Shown piece by piece: positions 47,514 to 60,791 of a stretch of DNA of 64,000 nucleotides. The stretch's first letter is position 1, and each line of letters opens with the position of its first letter. A program made the translations under genes and the position numbers. The stretch is taken from positions 12,170,001-12,234,000 of the forward strand of contig NW_027475130.1 of NCBI RefSeq assembly GCF_051020985.1, read 5' to 3'. The DNA comes from Nomia melanderi (Eukaryota; Arthropoda; Insecta; Hymenoptera; Halictidae). The notes beneath the pieces are model-generated. The model saw only the letters and a program-made list of their open reading frames with translations, searched no databases and was not told the origin of the DNA.

Positions 47514-50297
47514 CTCCTACAGACAATGCACTTTGATTTATTGCGCTATCTGTAATAGCACCCGAGATATCACCAGATCTATATTGGATTTTCCCCTGAC
47601 CCTGAGTATCCGGCCCCATGAGACTGTGGTTTTTTCGGCCCCTGGTGGTCCGAGGTCGTTCCCGCTGCACAGATTCATGCGCCAGGGCCTCCTGCAGATA
47701 ATACACTTTGATTTATTGCGCTATCTGTAATAGCACCCGAGATATCACCAGATATATATTGGATTTTCCCCTGACCCTGAGTGTCCGGCCCCATGAGACG
47801 GTGGTTGTCTCGGCCCCTGGTGGTCCGAGGTCGTTCCCGCTGCACAGATTCATGCGCCAGGGCCTCCTACAGACAGTGCACTTTGATTTATTGCGCTATC
47901 TGTAATAGCACCCGAGATATCACCAGGTATATACTGGATTTTCCCCAGACCCTGAGTGCCCGGCCCCATGAGACGGTGGTTTTCTCGGCCCCTGGTGGTC
48001 CGAGGTCGTTGCCGCTTCACAGATTCATGCGCCAGGGCCTCTTACAGACAATGCACTTTGATTTATTGCGCTATCTGTAATAGCACCCGAGATATCACCA
48101 GATATATATTGGATTTTCCCCTGACCCTGAGTGTCCGGCCCCATGAGACGGTGGTTGTCTCGGCCCCTGGTGGTCCTAGGTCGTTCCCGCTGCACAGATT
48201 CATGCGCCAGGGCCTCCTACAGACAATGCACTTTGATTTATTGAGCTATCTGTAATAGCACCCGAGATATCACCAGATCTATATTGAATTTTCCCCTGAC
48301 CCTGAGTATCCGGCCCCATGAGACTGTGGTTTTTTCGGCCCCTGGTGGTCCGAGGTCGTTCCCGCTGCACAGATGCATGCGCCAGGGCCTCCTGCAGATA
48401 ATTCACTTTGGTTTATTGCGCTATCTCTAATAGCACCCGAGATATCACCAGATATATATTGGATTTTCCCCTGACCCTGAGAGTCCGGCCCCATGAGACT
48501 GTGGTTTTCTCGGCCCCTGGTGGCCCGAGGTCGTTCCCGCTGCACAGATTCATGCGCCAGGGCCTCCTACAGACGATGCACTTTGATTTATTGCGCTATC
48601 TGTAATAGCACCCGAGATATCACCGGATATATATTGGATTTATCCCAGACCCTGAGTGTCCGGCCCCATGAGACAGTGGTTGACTCGGCCCCTGGGGGTC
48701 CGAGGTCGTTCCCGCTGCACAGATTCATGCACCATGGCCTCCTACAGACAATGTACTTTGATTTATTGCGCTATCTGTAATAGCACCCGAGATATCACCA
48801 GATATATATTGGATTTTCCCCTGACCCTGAGTGTCCGGCCCCATGAGACTGTGGTTTTCTCGGCCCCTGGTGGTTGAGGTCGTTGCCGCTGCACAGGTTC
48901 ATGCGCCAGGGCCTCCTACAGACAATGCCCTTTGAATTATTGCGCTATCTGTAATAGCACCCGAGATATCACCAGATATATATTGGATTTTCCCCTGACC
49001 CTGAGTGTCCGGCCCCATGAGACTGTGGTTTTCACGGCCCCTGGTGGTCCGAGGTCGTTCCCGCTGCTCAGATTCATCCGCCAGGGCCTCCTACAGACAA
49101 TGCACTTTGATTTATTGCGCTATCTCTAATAGCACCCGAGATATCTCCAGATATATATTGGATTTTTCACTGACCCTGAGTGTCCGGCCCCATGAGACGG
49201 TCGTTTTCTCGGCCCCTGCTGCTCCGAGGTCGTTCCCGCTGCACAGATTCATGCGCCAGGGCCTCCTGCAGATAATTCACTTTGGTTTATTGCGCTATCT
49301 CTATTAGCACCCGAGATATCACCAGATATATATTGGATTTTCCCTTGACCCTGAGAGTCCGGCCCCATGAGACTGTGGTTTTCTCGGCCCCTGGTGGTCC
49401 GAGGTCGTTCCCGCTGCACAGGTTCATGCGCCAGGGCCTCCTACAGACAATGCACTTTGATTTATTGCGCTATCTGTAATAGCACCCGAGATATCACCAG
49501 ATATATATTGGATTTTTCACTGACCCTGAGCGTCCGGCCCCATGAGACGGTCGTTTTCTCGGCCCCTGGTGGTCCGAGGTCGTTCCCGCTGCACAGGTTC
49601 ATGCGCCAGGGCCTCCTACAGACAATGCACTTTGATTTATTGCGCTATCTGTAATAGCACCCGAGATATCACCAGATCTATATTGGATTTTCCCCTGACC
49701 CTGAGTATCCGGCCCCATGAGACTGTGGTTTTTTCGGCCCCTGGTGGTCCGAGGTCGTTCCCGCTGCACAGATTCATGCGCCAGGGCCTCCTGCAGATAA
49801 TTCACTATGGTTTATTGCGCTATCTGTAATAGCACCCGAGATATCACCAGACATATATTGGATTTTCCCCTGACCCTGAGTGTCCGGCCCCATGAGACGG
49901 TCGTTTTCACGGCCCCTGGTGGTCCGAGGTCGTTCCCGCTGCACAGGTTCATGCGCCAGGGCCTCCTACAGACAATGCACTTTGATTTATTGCGCTATCT
50001 GTAATAGCACCCGAGATATCACCAGATATATATTGGATTTTCCCCTGACCCTGAGTGTCCGGCCCCATGAGACTGTGGTTTTCTCGGCCCCTGGTGGTTG
50101 AGGTCGTTGCCGCTGCACAGATTCATGCGCCAGGGCCTCTTACAGACAATGCCCTTTGATTTATTGCGCTATCTGTAATAGCACCCGAGATATCACCAGA
50201 TATATATTGGATTTTCCCCTGACCCTGAGTGTCCGGCCCCATGAGACTGTGGTTTTCACGGCCCCTGGTGGTCCTAGGTCGTTCCCGCTGCACAGAT
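47514..50297. repeat. Partial third E-like block and junction to block F
   Basis: About 47,924-49,067 follows 46,000-47,143 (offset 1,924), so it is an incomplete further E unit of about eleven monomers. From 49,068 the variants change to GCTGCTCAGATTCATCCGCC and CCTGCTGCTCCG, and about 49,068-50,000 follows 42,946-43,878 (offset 6,122). Another 174-bp unit lies at 50,099. No unique sequence is seen at the junction. Confidence 0.85.
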
Positions 50298-53200
50298 TCA
50301 TGCGCCAGGGCCTCCTACAGACAATGCACTTTGATTTATTGCGCTATCTGTAATAGCACCCGAGATATCACCAGATATATATTGGATTTTCCCTTGACCC
50401 TGAGAGTCCGGCCCCATGAGACTGTGGTTTTTTCGGCCCCTGGTGGTCCGACGTCGTTCCCGCTGCACAGATTCATGCGCCAGGGCCTCCTACAGACAAT
50501 GCACTTTGATTTATTGCGCTATCTGTAATAGCACCCGAGATATCACCAGATATATATTGGATTTTACCCTGACCCTGAGTGTCCGGCCCCATGAGACGGT
50601 GGTTGTCTCGGCCCCTGGTGGTCCGAGGTCGTTCCCGCTTCACAGATTCATGCGCCTGTGCATCCTGCAGATAATTCACTTTGGTTTATTGCGCTATCTC
50701 TAATAGCACCCGAGATATCACCAGATATATATTGGATTTTCCCCTGACCCTGAGTGTCCGGCCCCATGAGACTGTGGTTTTCTCGGCCCCTGGTGGTCCG
50801 AGGTCGTTCCCGCTGCACAGATTCGTGCGCCAGGGCCTCCTACAGACAATGCACTTTGATTTATTGCGCTATGTGTAATAGCACCCAAGATATCACCAGA
50901 TATATATTGGATTTTACCCGGACCCTGAGTGTCCGGCCCCATGAGGCGGTGGTTGTCTCGGCCCCTGGAGGTCCGAGGACGTTCCCGCTGCACAGATTCA
51001 TCCGCCAGGGCCTCCTACAGACAATGCACTTTGATTTATTGCGCTATCTGTAATAGCACCCGAGATATCACCAGATATATATTGGATTTTTCACTGACCC
51101 TGAGTGTCCGGCCCCATGAGACGGTCGTTTTCTCGGCCCCTGCTGGTCCGAGGTCGTTCCCGCTGCACAGATTCATGCGCCAGGGCCTCCTGCAGATAAT
51201 TCACTTTGGTTTATTGCGCTATCTCTATTAGCACCCGAGATATCACCAGATATATATTGGATTTTCCCTTGACCCTGAGAGTCCGGCCCCATGAGACTGT
51301 GGTTTTCTCGGCCCCTGGTGGTCCGAGGTCGTTCCCGCTGCACAGGTTCATGCGCCAGGGCCTCCTACAGACAATGCACTTTGATTTATTGCGCTATCTG
51401 TAATAGCACCCGAGATATCACCAGATATATATTGGATTTTTCACTGACCCTGAGCGTCCGGCCCCATGAGACGGTCGTTTTCTCGGCCCCTGGTGGTCCG
51501 AGGTCGTTCCCGCTGCACAGGTTCATGCGCCAGGGCCTCCTACAGACAATGCACTTTGATTTATTGCGCTATCTGTAATAGCACCCGAGATATCACCAGA
51601 TCTATATTGGATTTTCCCCTGACCCTGAGTATCCGGCCCCATGAGACTGTGGTTTTTTCGGCCCCTGGTGGTCCGAGGTCGTTCCCGCTGCACAGATTCA
51701 TGCGCCAGGGCCTCCTGCAGATAATTCACTATGGTTTATTGCGCTATCTGTAATAGCACCCGAGATATCACCAGACATATATTGGATTTTCCCCTGACCC
51801 TGAGTGTCCGGCCCCATGAGACGGTCGTTTTCTCGGCCCCTGGTGGTCCGAGGTCGTTCCCGCTGCACAGGTTCATGCGCCAGGGCCTCCTACAGACAAT
51901 GCACTTTGATTTATTGCGCTATCTGTAATAGCACACGAGATATCACCAGATATATATTGGATTTTACCCTGACCATGAGGGTCCGGCCCCATGAGACTGT
52001 GGTTTTTTCGGCCCCTGGTGGTCCGACGTCGTTCCCGCTGCACAGATTCATGCGCCAGGGCCTCCTACAGACAATGCACTTTGATTTATTGCGCTATCTG
52101 TAATAGCACCCGAGATATCACCAGATATATATTGGATTTTACCCTGACCCTGAGTGTCCGGCCCCATGAGACGGTGGTTGTCTCGGCCCCTGGAGGTCCG
52201 AGGACGTTCCCGCTTGCACAGATTCATGCGCCAGGGCATCCTGCAGATAATTCACTTTGGTTTATTGCGCTATCTCTAATAGCACCCGAGATATCACCAG
52301 ATATATACTGGATTTTCCCCTGACCCTGAGTGTCCGGCCCCATGAGACGGTGGTTGTCTCGGCCCCTGGTGGTCCTTGGTCGTTCCCGCTGCACAGATTC
52401 ATGCGCCAGGGCCTCCTACAGACAATGCACTTTGATTTATTGCTCTATCTGTAATAGCACCCGAGATATCACCAGATCTATATTGAATTTTCCCCTGACC
52501 CTGAGTATCCGGCCCCATGAGACTGTGGTTTTTTCGGCCCCTGGTGGTCCGAGGTCGTTCCCGCTGCACAGATTCATGCGCCAGGGCCTCCTGCAGATAA
52601 TTCACTTTGGTTTATTGCGCTATCTCTAATAGCACCCGAGATATCACCAGATATATATTGGATTTTCCCCTGACCCTGAGTGTCCGGCCCCATGAGACTG
52701 TGGTTTTCTCGGCCCCTGGTGGTCCGAGGTCGTTCCCGCTGCACAGATTCATGCGCCAGGGCCTCCTACAGACAATGCACTTTGATTTATTGCGCTATCT
52801 GTAATAGCACACGAGATATCACCAGATATATATTGGATTTTACCCTGACCATGAGGGTCCGGCCCCATGAGACTGTGGTTTTTTCGGCCCCTGGTGGTCC
52901 GACGTCGTTCCCGCTGCACAGATTCATGCGCCAGGGCCTCCTACAGACAATGCACTTTGATTTATTGCGCTATCTGTAATAGCACCCGAGATATCACCAG
53001 ATATATATTGGATTTTACCCTGACCCTGAGTGTCCGGCCCCATGAGGCGGTGGTTGTCTCGGCCCCTGGAGGTCCGAGGACGTTCCCGCTGCACAGATTC
53101 ATCCGCCAGGGCCTCCTACAGACAATGCACTTTGATTTATTGCGCTATCTGTAATAGCACCCGAGATATCACCAGATATATATTGGATTTTTCACTGACC

Positions 53201-53623
53201 CTGAGTGTCCGGCCCCATGAGACGGTCGTTTTCTCGGCCCCTGCTGGTCCGAGGTCGTTCCCGCTGCACAGATTCATGCGCCAGGGCCTCCTGCAGATAA
53301 TTCACTTTGGTTTATTGCGCTATCTCTATTAGCACCCGAGATATCACCAGATATATATTGGATTTTCCCTTGACCCTGAGAGTCCGGCCCCATGAGACTG
53401 TGGTTTTCTCGGCCCCTGGTGGTCCGAGGTCGTTCCCGCTGCACAGGTTCATGCGCCAGGGCCTCCTACAGACAATGCACTTTGATTTATTGCGCTATCT
53501 GTAATAGCACCCGAGATATCACCAGATATATATTGGATTTTTCACTGACCCTGAGCGTCCGGCCCCATGAGACGGTCGTTTTCTCGGCCCCTGGTGGTCC
53601 GAGGTCGTTCCCGCTGCACAGGT
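50298..53623. repeat. Block F nineteen-monomer unit 1 (3,326 bp)
   Basis: Nineteen monomers, including one 176-bp unit at 52,212. 50,298-53,045 matches 53,624-56,371 at a constant offset of 3,326. Three differences were seen in 2,748 bp (50,872; 51,486 region; 51,546 region). An internal partial repeat (about 50,955-51,640 against 53,056-53,741, offset 2,101) shows earlier shuffling within the unit. Markers include CCTGCTGGTCCG, CTCTATTAGCACC, CAGATTCGTGCGCC and GGTCCTTGGTCG. Confidence 0.94.
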
Positions 53624-56371
53624 TCATGCGCCAGGGCCTCCTACAGACAATGCACTTTGATTTATTGCGCTATCTGTAATAGCACCCGAGATATCACCAG
53701 ATATATATTGGATTTTCCCTTGACCCTGAGAGTCCGGCCCCATGAGACTGTGGTTTTTTCGGCCCCTGGTGGTCCGACGTCGTTCCCGCTGCACAGATTC
53801 ATGCGCCAGGGCCTCCTACAGACAATGCACTTTGATTTATTGCGCTATCTGTAATAGCACCCGAGATATCACCAGATATATATTGGATTTTACCCTGACC
53901 CTGAGTGTCCGGCCCCATGAGACGGTGGTTGTCTCGGCCCCTGGTGGTCCGAGGTCGTTCCCGCTTCACAGATTCATGCGCCTGTGCATCCTGCAGATAA
54001 TTCACTTTGGTTTATTGCGCTATCTCTAATAGCACCCGAGATATCACCAGATATATATTGGATTTTCCCCTGACCCTGAGTGTCCGGCCCCATGAGACTG
54101 TGGTTTTCTCGGCCCCTGGTGGTCCGAGGTCGTTCCCGCTGCACAGATTCGTGCGCCAGGGCCTCCTACAGACAATGCACTTTGATTTATTGCGCTATCT
54201 GTAATAGCACCCAAGATATCACCAGATATATATTGGATTTTACCCGGACCCTGAGTGTCCGGCCCCATGAGGCGGTGGTTGTCTCGGCCCCTGGAGGTCC
54301 GAGGACGTTCCCGCTGCACAGATTCATCCGCCAGGGCCTCCTACAGACAATGCACTTTGATTTATTGCGCTATCTGTAATAGCACCCGAGATATCACCAG
54401 ATATATATTGGATTTTTCACTGACCCTGAGTGTCCGGCCCCATGAGACGGTCGTTTTCTCGGCCCCTGCTGGTCCGAGGTCGTTCCCGCTGCACAGATTC
54501 ATGCGCCAGGGCCTCCTGCAGATAATTCACTTTGGTTTATTGCGCTATCTCTATTAGCACCCGAGATATCACCAGATATATATTGGATTTTCCCTTGACC
54601 CTGAGAGTCCGGCCCCATGAGACTGTGGTTTTCTCGGCCCCTGGTGGTCCGAGGTCGTTCCCGCTGCACAGGTTCATGCGCCAGGGCCTCCTACAGACAA
54701 TGCACTTTGATTTATTGCGCTATCTGTAATAGCACCCGAGATATCACCAGATATATATTGGATTTTTCACTGACCCTGAGCGTCCGGCCCCATGAGACGG
54801 TCGTTTTCTCGGGCCCTGGTGGTCCGAGGTCGTTCCCGCTGCACAGGTTCATGCGCCAGGGCCTCCTACAGAGAATGCACTTTGATTTATTGCGCTATCT
54901 GTAATAGCACCCGAGATATCACCAGATCTATATTGGATTTTCCCCTGACCCTGAGTATCCGGCCCCATGAGACTGTGGTTTTTTCGGCCCCTGGTGGTCC
55001 GAGGTCGTTCCCGCTGCACAGATTCATGCGCCAGGGCCTCCTGCAGATAATTCACTATGGTTTATTGCGCTATCTGTAATAGCACCCGAGATATCACCAG
55101 ACATATATTGGATTTTCCCCTGACCCTGAGTGTCCGGCCCCATGAGACGGTCGTTTTCTCGGCCCCTGGTGGTCCGAGGTCGTTCCCGCTGCACAGGTTC
55201 ATGCGCCAGGGCCTCCTACAGACAATGCACTTTGATTTATTGCGCTATCTGTAATAGCACACGAGATATCACCAGATATATATTGGATTTTACCCTGACC
55301 ATGAGGGTCCGGCCCCATGAGACTGTGGTTTTTTCGGCCCCTGGTGGTCCGACGTCGTTCCCGCTGCACAGATTCATGCGCCAGGGCCTCCTACAGACAA
55401 TGCACTTTGATTTATTGCGCTATCTGTAATAGCACCCGAGATATCACCAGATATATATTGGATTTTACCCTGACCCTGAGTGTCCGGCCCCATGAGACGG
55501 TGGTTGTCTCGGCCCCTGGAGGTCCGAGGACGTTCCCGCTTGCACAGATTCATGCGCCAGGGCATCCTGCAGATAATTCACTTTGGTTTATTGCGCTATC
55601 TCTAATAGCACCCGAGATATCACCAGATATATACTGGATTTTCCCCTGACCCTGAGTGTCCGGCCCCATGAGACGGTGGTTGTCTCGGCCCCTGGTGGTC
55701 CTTGGTCGTTCCCGCTGCACAGATTCATGCGCCAGGGCCTCCTACAGACAATGCACTTTGATTTATTGCTCTATCTGTAATAGCACCCGAGATATCACCA
55801 GATCTATATTGAATTTTCCCCTGACCCTGAGTATCCGGCCCCATGAGACTGTGGTTTTTTCGGCCCCTGGTGGTCCGAGGTCGTTCCCGCTGCACAGATT
55901 CATGCGCCAGGGCCTCCTGCAGATAATTCACTTTGGTTTATTGCGCTATCTCTAATAGCACCCGAGATATCACCAGATATATATTGGATTTTCCCCTGAC
56001 CCTGAGTGTCCGGCCCCATGAGACTGTGGTTTTCTCGGCCCCTGGTGGTCCGAGGTCGTTCCCGCTGCACAGATTCATGCGCCAGGGCCTCCTACAGACA
56101 ATGCACTTTGATTTATTGCGCTATCTGTAATAGCACACGAGATATCACCAGATATATATTGGATTTTACCCTGACCATGAGGGTCCGGCCCCATGAGACT
56201 GTGGTTTTTTCGGCCCCTGGTGGTCCGACGTCGTTCCCGCTGCACAGATTCATGCGCCAGGGCCTCCTACAGACAATGCACTTTGATTTATTGCGCTATC
56301 TGTAATAGCACCCGAGATATCACCAGATATATATTGGATTTTACCCTGACCCTGAGTGTCCGGCCCCATGA
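53624..56371. repeat. Block F unit 2
   Basis: Second, directly adjacent unit of the 3,326-bp repeat. Private changes are CTCGGGCCCTGG near 54,810 and CAGAGAATGC near 54,871. Neither is present in unit 1 or in the third copy, so both arose after the copies separated. Confidence 0.94.
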
Positions 56372-57843
56372 GACGGTGGTTGTCTCGGCCCCTGGAGGAC
56401 CGAGGTCGTTCCCGCTGCACAGACTCATCCGCCAGGGCCTCCTACAGACAATGCACTTTGATTTATTGCGCTATCTGTAATAGCACCCGAGATATCACCA
56501 GATATATATTGGATTTTCCCCTGACCCTGAGTGTCCGGCCCCATGAGACTGTGGTTTTCTCGGCCCCTGGTGGTCCGAGGTCGTTCCCGCTGCACAGATT
56601 CATCCGCCAGGGCCTCCTACAGACAATGCACTTTGATTTATTGCGCTATCTGTAATAGCACACGAGATATCACCAGATCTATATTGGATTTTCCCCTGAC
56701 CCTGAGTGTGCGGCCCCATGAGACTGTGGTTTTCTCGGCCCCTGGTGGTCCGAGGTCGTTGCCGCTGCACAGGTTCATGCGCCAGGGCCTCCTACAGACA
56801 ATGCCCTTTGATTTATTGCGCTATCTGTAATAGCACCCGAGATATCACCAGATATATATTGGATTTTTCACTGACCCTGAGCGTCCGGCCCCATGAGACG
56901 GTCGTTTTCTCGGCCCCTGGTGGTCCGAGGTCGTTCCCGCTGCACAGGTTCATGCGCCAGGGCCTCCTACAGACAATGCACTTTGATTTATTGCGCTATC
57001 TGTAATAGCACCCGAGATATCACCAGATATATATTGGATATTTCCCTCACTCTGAGTGTCCAGCCCCATGAGACGGTGGTTTTCTCGGCCCCTGGTGGTC
57101 CGAGGTCGTTCCCGCTGCACAGATGCATGCGCCAGGGCCTCCTGCAGATAATTCACTTTGGTTTATTGCGCTATCTCTAATAGCACCCGAGATATCACCA
57201 GATATATATTGGATTTTCCCCTGACCCTGAGAGTCCGTCCCCATGAGACTGTGGTTTTCTCGGCCCCTGGTGGCCCGAGGTCGTTCCCGCTGCACAGATT
57301 CATGCGCCAGGGCCTCCTACAGACGATGCACTTTGATTTATTGCGCTATCTGTAATAGCACCCGAGATATCACCAGATATATATTGGATTTTCCCCTGAC
57401 CCTGAGTGTCCGGCCCCATGAGACTGTGGTTTTCTCGGACCCTGGTGGTCCGAGGTCGTTCCCGCTGCACAGATTCATGCGCCAGGGCCTCCTACAGACA
57501 ATGTACTTTGATTTATTGCGCTATCTGTAATAGCACCCGTGATATCACCAGATATATATTGGATATTCCCCTGACCCTGAGTGTCCGGCCCCATGAGACG
57601 GTGGTTGTCTCGGCCCCTGGTGGTCCGAGGTCGTTCCCGCTGCACAGATTCATGCGCCAGGGCCTCCTACAGACAAAGCACTTTGATTTATGGCGCTATC
57701 TGTAATAGCACCCGAGATATCACCAGATATATATTGGATTTTTCACTGACCCTGAGTGTGCGGCCCCATGAGACGGTGTTTTTCTCGGACCCTGGTGGTC
57801 CGAGGTCGTTCCCGCTGCACAGATTCATGCGCCAGGGCCTCCT
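56372..57843. repeat. Satellite block matching the left edge of the window
   Basis: About 8-9 monomers parallel to roughly 554-2,025. Compared with the left copy it lacks the monomer near 691-865 and has an extra one near 57,360-57,534. Private changes include ACACGAGATATC near 56,659 and GTGTGCGGCC near 56,706. Confidence 0.85.
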
Positions 57844-60791
57844 GCAGATAATACACTTTGATTTATTGCGCTATCTGTAATAGCACCCGAGATATCACCA
57901 GGTATATACTGGATTTTCCCCAGACCCTGAGTGCCCGGCCCCATGAGACGGTGGTTTTCTCGGCCCCTGGTGGTCCGAGGTCGTTGCCGCTTCACAGATT
58001 CATGCGCCAGGGCCTCTTACAGACAATGCACTTTGATTTATTGCGCTATCTGTAATAGCACCCGAGATATCACCAGATATATATTGGATTTTCCCCTGAC
58101 CCTGAGTGTCCGGCCCCATGAGACGGTGGTTGTCTCGGCCCCTGGTGGTCCTAGGTCGTTCCCGCTGCACAGATTCATGCGCCAGGGCCTCCTACAGACA
58201 ATGCACTTTGATTTATTGCGCTATCTGTAATAGCACCCGAGATATCACCAGATCTATATTGAATTTTCCCCTGACCCTGAGTATCCGGCCCCATGAGACT
58301 GTGGTTTTTTCGGCCCCTGGTGGTCCGAGGTCGTTCCCGCTGCACAGATGCATGCGCCAGGGCCTCCTGCAGATAATTCACTTTGGTTTATTGCGCTATC
58401 TCTAATAGCACCCGAGATATCACCAGATATATATTGGATTTTCCCCTGACCCTGAGAGTCCGGCCCCATGAGACTGTGGTTTTCTCGGCCCCTGGTGGCC
58501 CGAGGTCGTTCCCGCTGCACAGATTCATGCGCCAGGGCCTCCTACAGACGATGCACTTTGATTTATTGCGCTATCTGTAATAGCACCCGAGATATCACCG
58601 GATATATATTGGATTTTTCCCAGACCCTGAGTGTCCGGCCCCATGAGACAGTGGTTGACTCGGCCCCTGGGGGTCCGAGGTCGTTCCCGCTGCACAGATT
58701 CATGCACCATGGCCTCCTACAGACAATGTACTTTGATTTATTGCGCTATCTGTAATAGCACCCGAGATATCACCAGATATATATTGGATTTTCCCCTGAC
58801 CCTGAGTGTCCGGCCCCATGAGACTGTGGTTTTCTCGGCCCCTGGTGGTTGAGGTCGTTGCCGCTGCACAGGTTCATGCGCCAGGGCCTCCTACAGACAA
58901 TGCCCTTTGATTTATTGCGCTATCTGTAATAGCACCCGAGATATCACCAGATATATATTGGATTTTCCCCTGACCCTGAGTGTCCGGCCCCATGAGACTG
59001 TGGTTTTCACGGCCCCTGGTGGTCCGAGGTCGTTCCCGCTGCACAGATTCATGCGCCAGGGCCTCCTACAGACAATGCACTTTGATTTATTGCGCTATCT
59101 GTAATAGCACCCGAGATATCACCAGATATATATTGGATTTTTCACTGACCCTGAGTGTGCGGCCCCATGAGACGGTGTTTTTCTCGGACCCTGGTGGTCC
59201 GAGGTCGTTCCCGCTGCACAGATTCATGCGCCAGGGCCTCCTGCAGATAATACACTTTGATTTATTGCGCTATCTGTAATAGCACCCGAGATATCACCAG
59301 ATATATATTGGATTTTCCCCTGACCCTGAGTGTCCGGCCCCATGAGACGGTGGTTGTCTCGGCCCCTGGTGGTCCTAGGTCGTTCCCGCTGCACAGATTC
59401 ATGCGCCAGGGCCTCCTACAGACAATGCACTTTGATTTATTGCGCTATCTGTAATAGCACCCGAGATATCACCAGATCTATATTGGATTTTCCCCTGACC
59501 CTGAGTATCCGGCCCCATGAGACTGTGGTTTTTTCGGCCCCTGGTGGTCCGAGGTCGTTCCCGCTGCACAGATTCATGCGCCAGGGCCTCCTGCAGATAA
59601 TACACTTTGATTTATTGCGCTATCTGTAATAGCACCCGAGATATCACCAGATATATATTGGATTTTCCCCTGACCCTGAGTGTCCGGCCCCATGAGACGG
59701 TGGTTGTCTCGGCCCCTGGTGGTCCGAGGTCGTTGCCGCTTCACAGATTCATGCGCCAGGGCCTCTTACAGACAATGCACTTTGATTTATTGCGCTATCT
59801 GTAATAGCACCCGAGATATCACCAGATATATATTGGATTTTCCCCTGACCCTGAGTGTCCGGCCCCATGAGACGGTGGTTGTCTCGGCCCCTGGTGGTCC
59901 TAGGTCGTTCCCGCTGCACAGATTCATGCGCCAGGGCCTCCTACAGACAATGCACTTTGATTTATTGCGCTATCTGTAATAGCACCCGAGATATCACCAG
60001 ATCTATATTGAATTTTCCCCTGACCCTGAGTATCCGGCCCCATGAGACTGTGGTTTTTTCGGCCCCTGGTGGTCCGAGGTCGTTCCCGCTGCACAGATGC
60101 ATGCGCCAGGGCCTCCTGCAGATAATTCACTTTGGTTTATTGCGCTATCTCTAATAGCACCCGAGATATCACCAGATATATATTGGATTTTCCCCTGACC
60201 CTGAGAGTCCGGCCCCATGAGACTGTGGTTTTCTCGGCCCCTGGTGGCCCGAGGTCGTTCCCGCTGCACAGATTCATGCGCCAGGGCCTCCTACAGACGA
60301 TGCACTTTGATTTATTGCGCTATCTGTAATAGCACCCGAGATATCACCGGATATATATTGGATTTATCCCAGACCCTGAGTGTCCGGCCCCATGAGACAG
60401 TGGTTGACTCGGCCCCTGGGGGTCCGAGGTCGTTCCCGCTGCACAGATTCATGCACCATGGCCTCCTACAGACAATGTACTTTGATTTATTGCGCTATCT
60501 GTAATAGCACCCGAGATATCACCAGATATATATTGGATTTTCCCCTGACCCTGAGTGTCCGGCCCCATGAGACTGTGGTTTTCTCGGCCCCTGGTGGTTG
60601 AGGTCGTTGCCGCTGCACAGGTTCATGCGCCAGGGCCTCCTACAGACAATGCCCTTTGAATTATTGCGCTATCTGTAATAGCACCCGAGATATCACCAGA
60701 TATATATTGGATTTTCCCCTGACCCTGAGTGTCCGGCCCCATGAGACTGTGGTTTTCACGGCCCCTGGTGGTCCGAGGTCGTTCCCGCTGC
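57844..60791. repeat. Second copy of the 46.0-49.07 kb block
   Basis: 57,854-59,734 matches 45,955-47,835 (offset 11,899) and 59,735-60,791 matches 48,011-49,067 (offset 11,724). The only structural difference is exactly 175 bp (the equivalent of 47,836-48,010), one whole monomer missing here. Two 174-bp units (58,850 and 60,599) sit at the expected places. Confidence 0.92.

Larger units (their letters stand above)
41879..60601. repeat. 174-bp monomer subfamily (eight copies)
   Basis: Eight units carry GGTGGTTGAGGTCG in place of GGTGGTCCGAGGTCG, a net 1-bp loss. They lie at 41,879; 42,403; 44,852; 46,951; 48,875; 50,099; 58,850 and 60,599, all in the right domain. Seven of the eight are followed by CGTTGCCGCTGCACAGG; the 50,099 copy has CACAGATTC. 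The change destroys the right arm of the CTCGG/CCGAG dyad. One founding deletion, spread by block duplication, is the simplest reading. Confidence 0.9.
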
